Source: Pseudomonas sp. WJP1 (GTDB lineage Bacteria > Pseudomonadota > Gammaproteobacteria > Pseudomonadales > Pseudomonadaceae). From it: a DNA stretch of 64,000 nucleotides. Shown here piece after piece: positions 63,964 to 64,000 of the stretch. The notes beneath the pieces are model-generated. The model saw only the letters and a program-made list of their open reading frames with translations. It had not been told where the DNA came from and did no database searches. Location: contig NZ_CP110128.1 of the NCBI RefSeq assembly GCF_028471945.1, positions 3,956,501-4,020,500 on the forward strand. The letters run 5' to 3'. The position numbers and the translations under genes were made by a program. Positions within the stretch are counted from its first letter, which is position 1; each line of letters opens with the position of its first letter.

Positions 63964-64000
63964 GTATTTCTCCAATCGCGCGAGTTCCTGAGTCAACCCT

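Overview
The window is chromosomal DNA of a fluorescent Pseudomonas of the P. fluorescens group. The evidence is the GC-rich coding bias, the many Pseudomonas REP hairpins (GTAGGAGC and GTGGGAGC types), and a gene set typical of that group: fap amyloid genes, the pyoverdine acylase pvdQ, the ptxS-kgu 2-ketogluconate cluster, aruH, dpkA, and a ParRS-like two-component system beside an RND pump. No rRNA, tRNA, CRISPR array, prophage or insertion sequence was recognised.

Layout. 1-4.1 kb: end of a functional amyloid operon (fapC, cut by the window edge, then fapD, fapE, fapF), followed by a convergent VpsR-like sigma-54 activator. 5.9-9.4 kb: a small conserved protein, a delta-60 repeat protein and nhaB. 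9.6-12.9 kb: a tightly coupled gnd-zwf-HAD phosphatase operon. 13-18 kb: a small coiled-coil protein, a CptA-like phosphoethanolamine transferase, a TonB-dependent siderophore receptor behind a Fur box, and a small secreted protein. 18-21.7 kb: GNAT, DinB-like and ZapE-like genes and an aldo/keto reductase. 21.8-30.3 kb: catabolic and nitrogen genes, namely a ureohydrolase with a polyamine-type binding protein under a divergent LysR, an NCS2 nucleobase permease, a nitrilase with a divergent LysR, two small conserved genes, and dpkA. 30.5-35.0 kb: one very large gene for a putative dermonecrotic-type toxin with a C-terminal HExxH motif. 35.1-39.3 kb: an orphan FecR-type anti-sigma gene, pvdQ, a Fur-fold-like regulator and a small membrane protein. 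39.35-40.4 kb: a gene-free stretch filled by a nested inverted-repeat element. 40.4-47.3 kb: DUF411 and YqaA-like genes, a secreted alpha/beta hydrolase, a D-2-hydroxyacid dehydrogenase, a TPR protein, an ECF sigma/anti-sigma pair, and a secreted trypsin-like protein with a small upstream gene. 47.4-54.8 kb: ParRS-like two-component genes divergent from an RND pump operon, then a DUF1345 protein. 54.8-57.2 kb: a six-FN3-domain protein and a broken LysE-family gene. 57.3-62.6 kb: ptxS-kguE-kguK-kguT-kguD with two identical PtxS-type operators. 62.8-64.0 kb: aruH.

How they work together. The kgu genes import 2-ketogluconate, phosphorylate it and reduce it to 6-phosphogluconate; the gnd-zwf operon works around the same intermediate. 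The fap genes make and export surface amyloid. The siderophore receptor, pvdQ and the FecR-like gene belong to iron acquisition. The strongest leads for something new are the 1519-residue toxin-like protein with four copies of an internal motif and no visible immunity gene, the low-complexity linker of FapC, an ECF sigma gene that seems to start at ATC, a trypsin-like protein with Glu where Asp is expected, and the nested inverted-repeat element.
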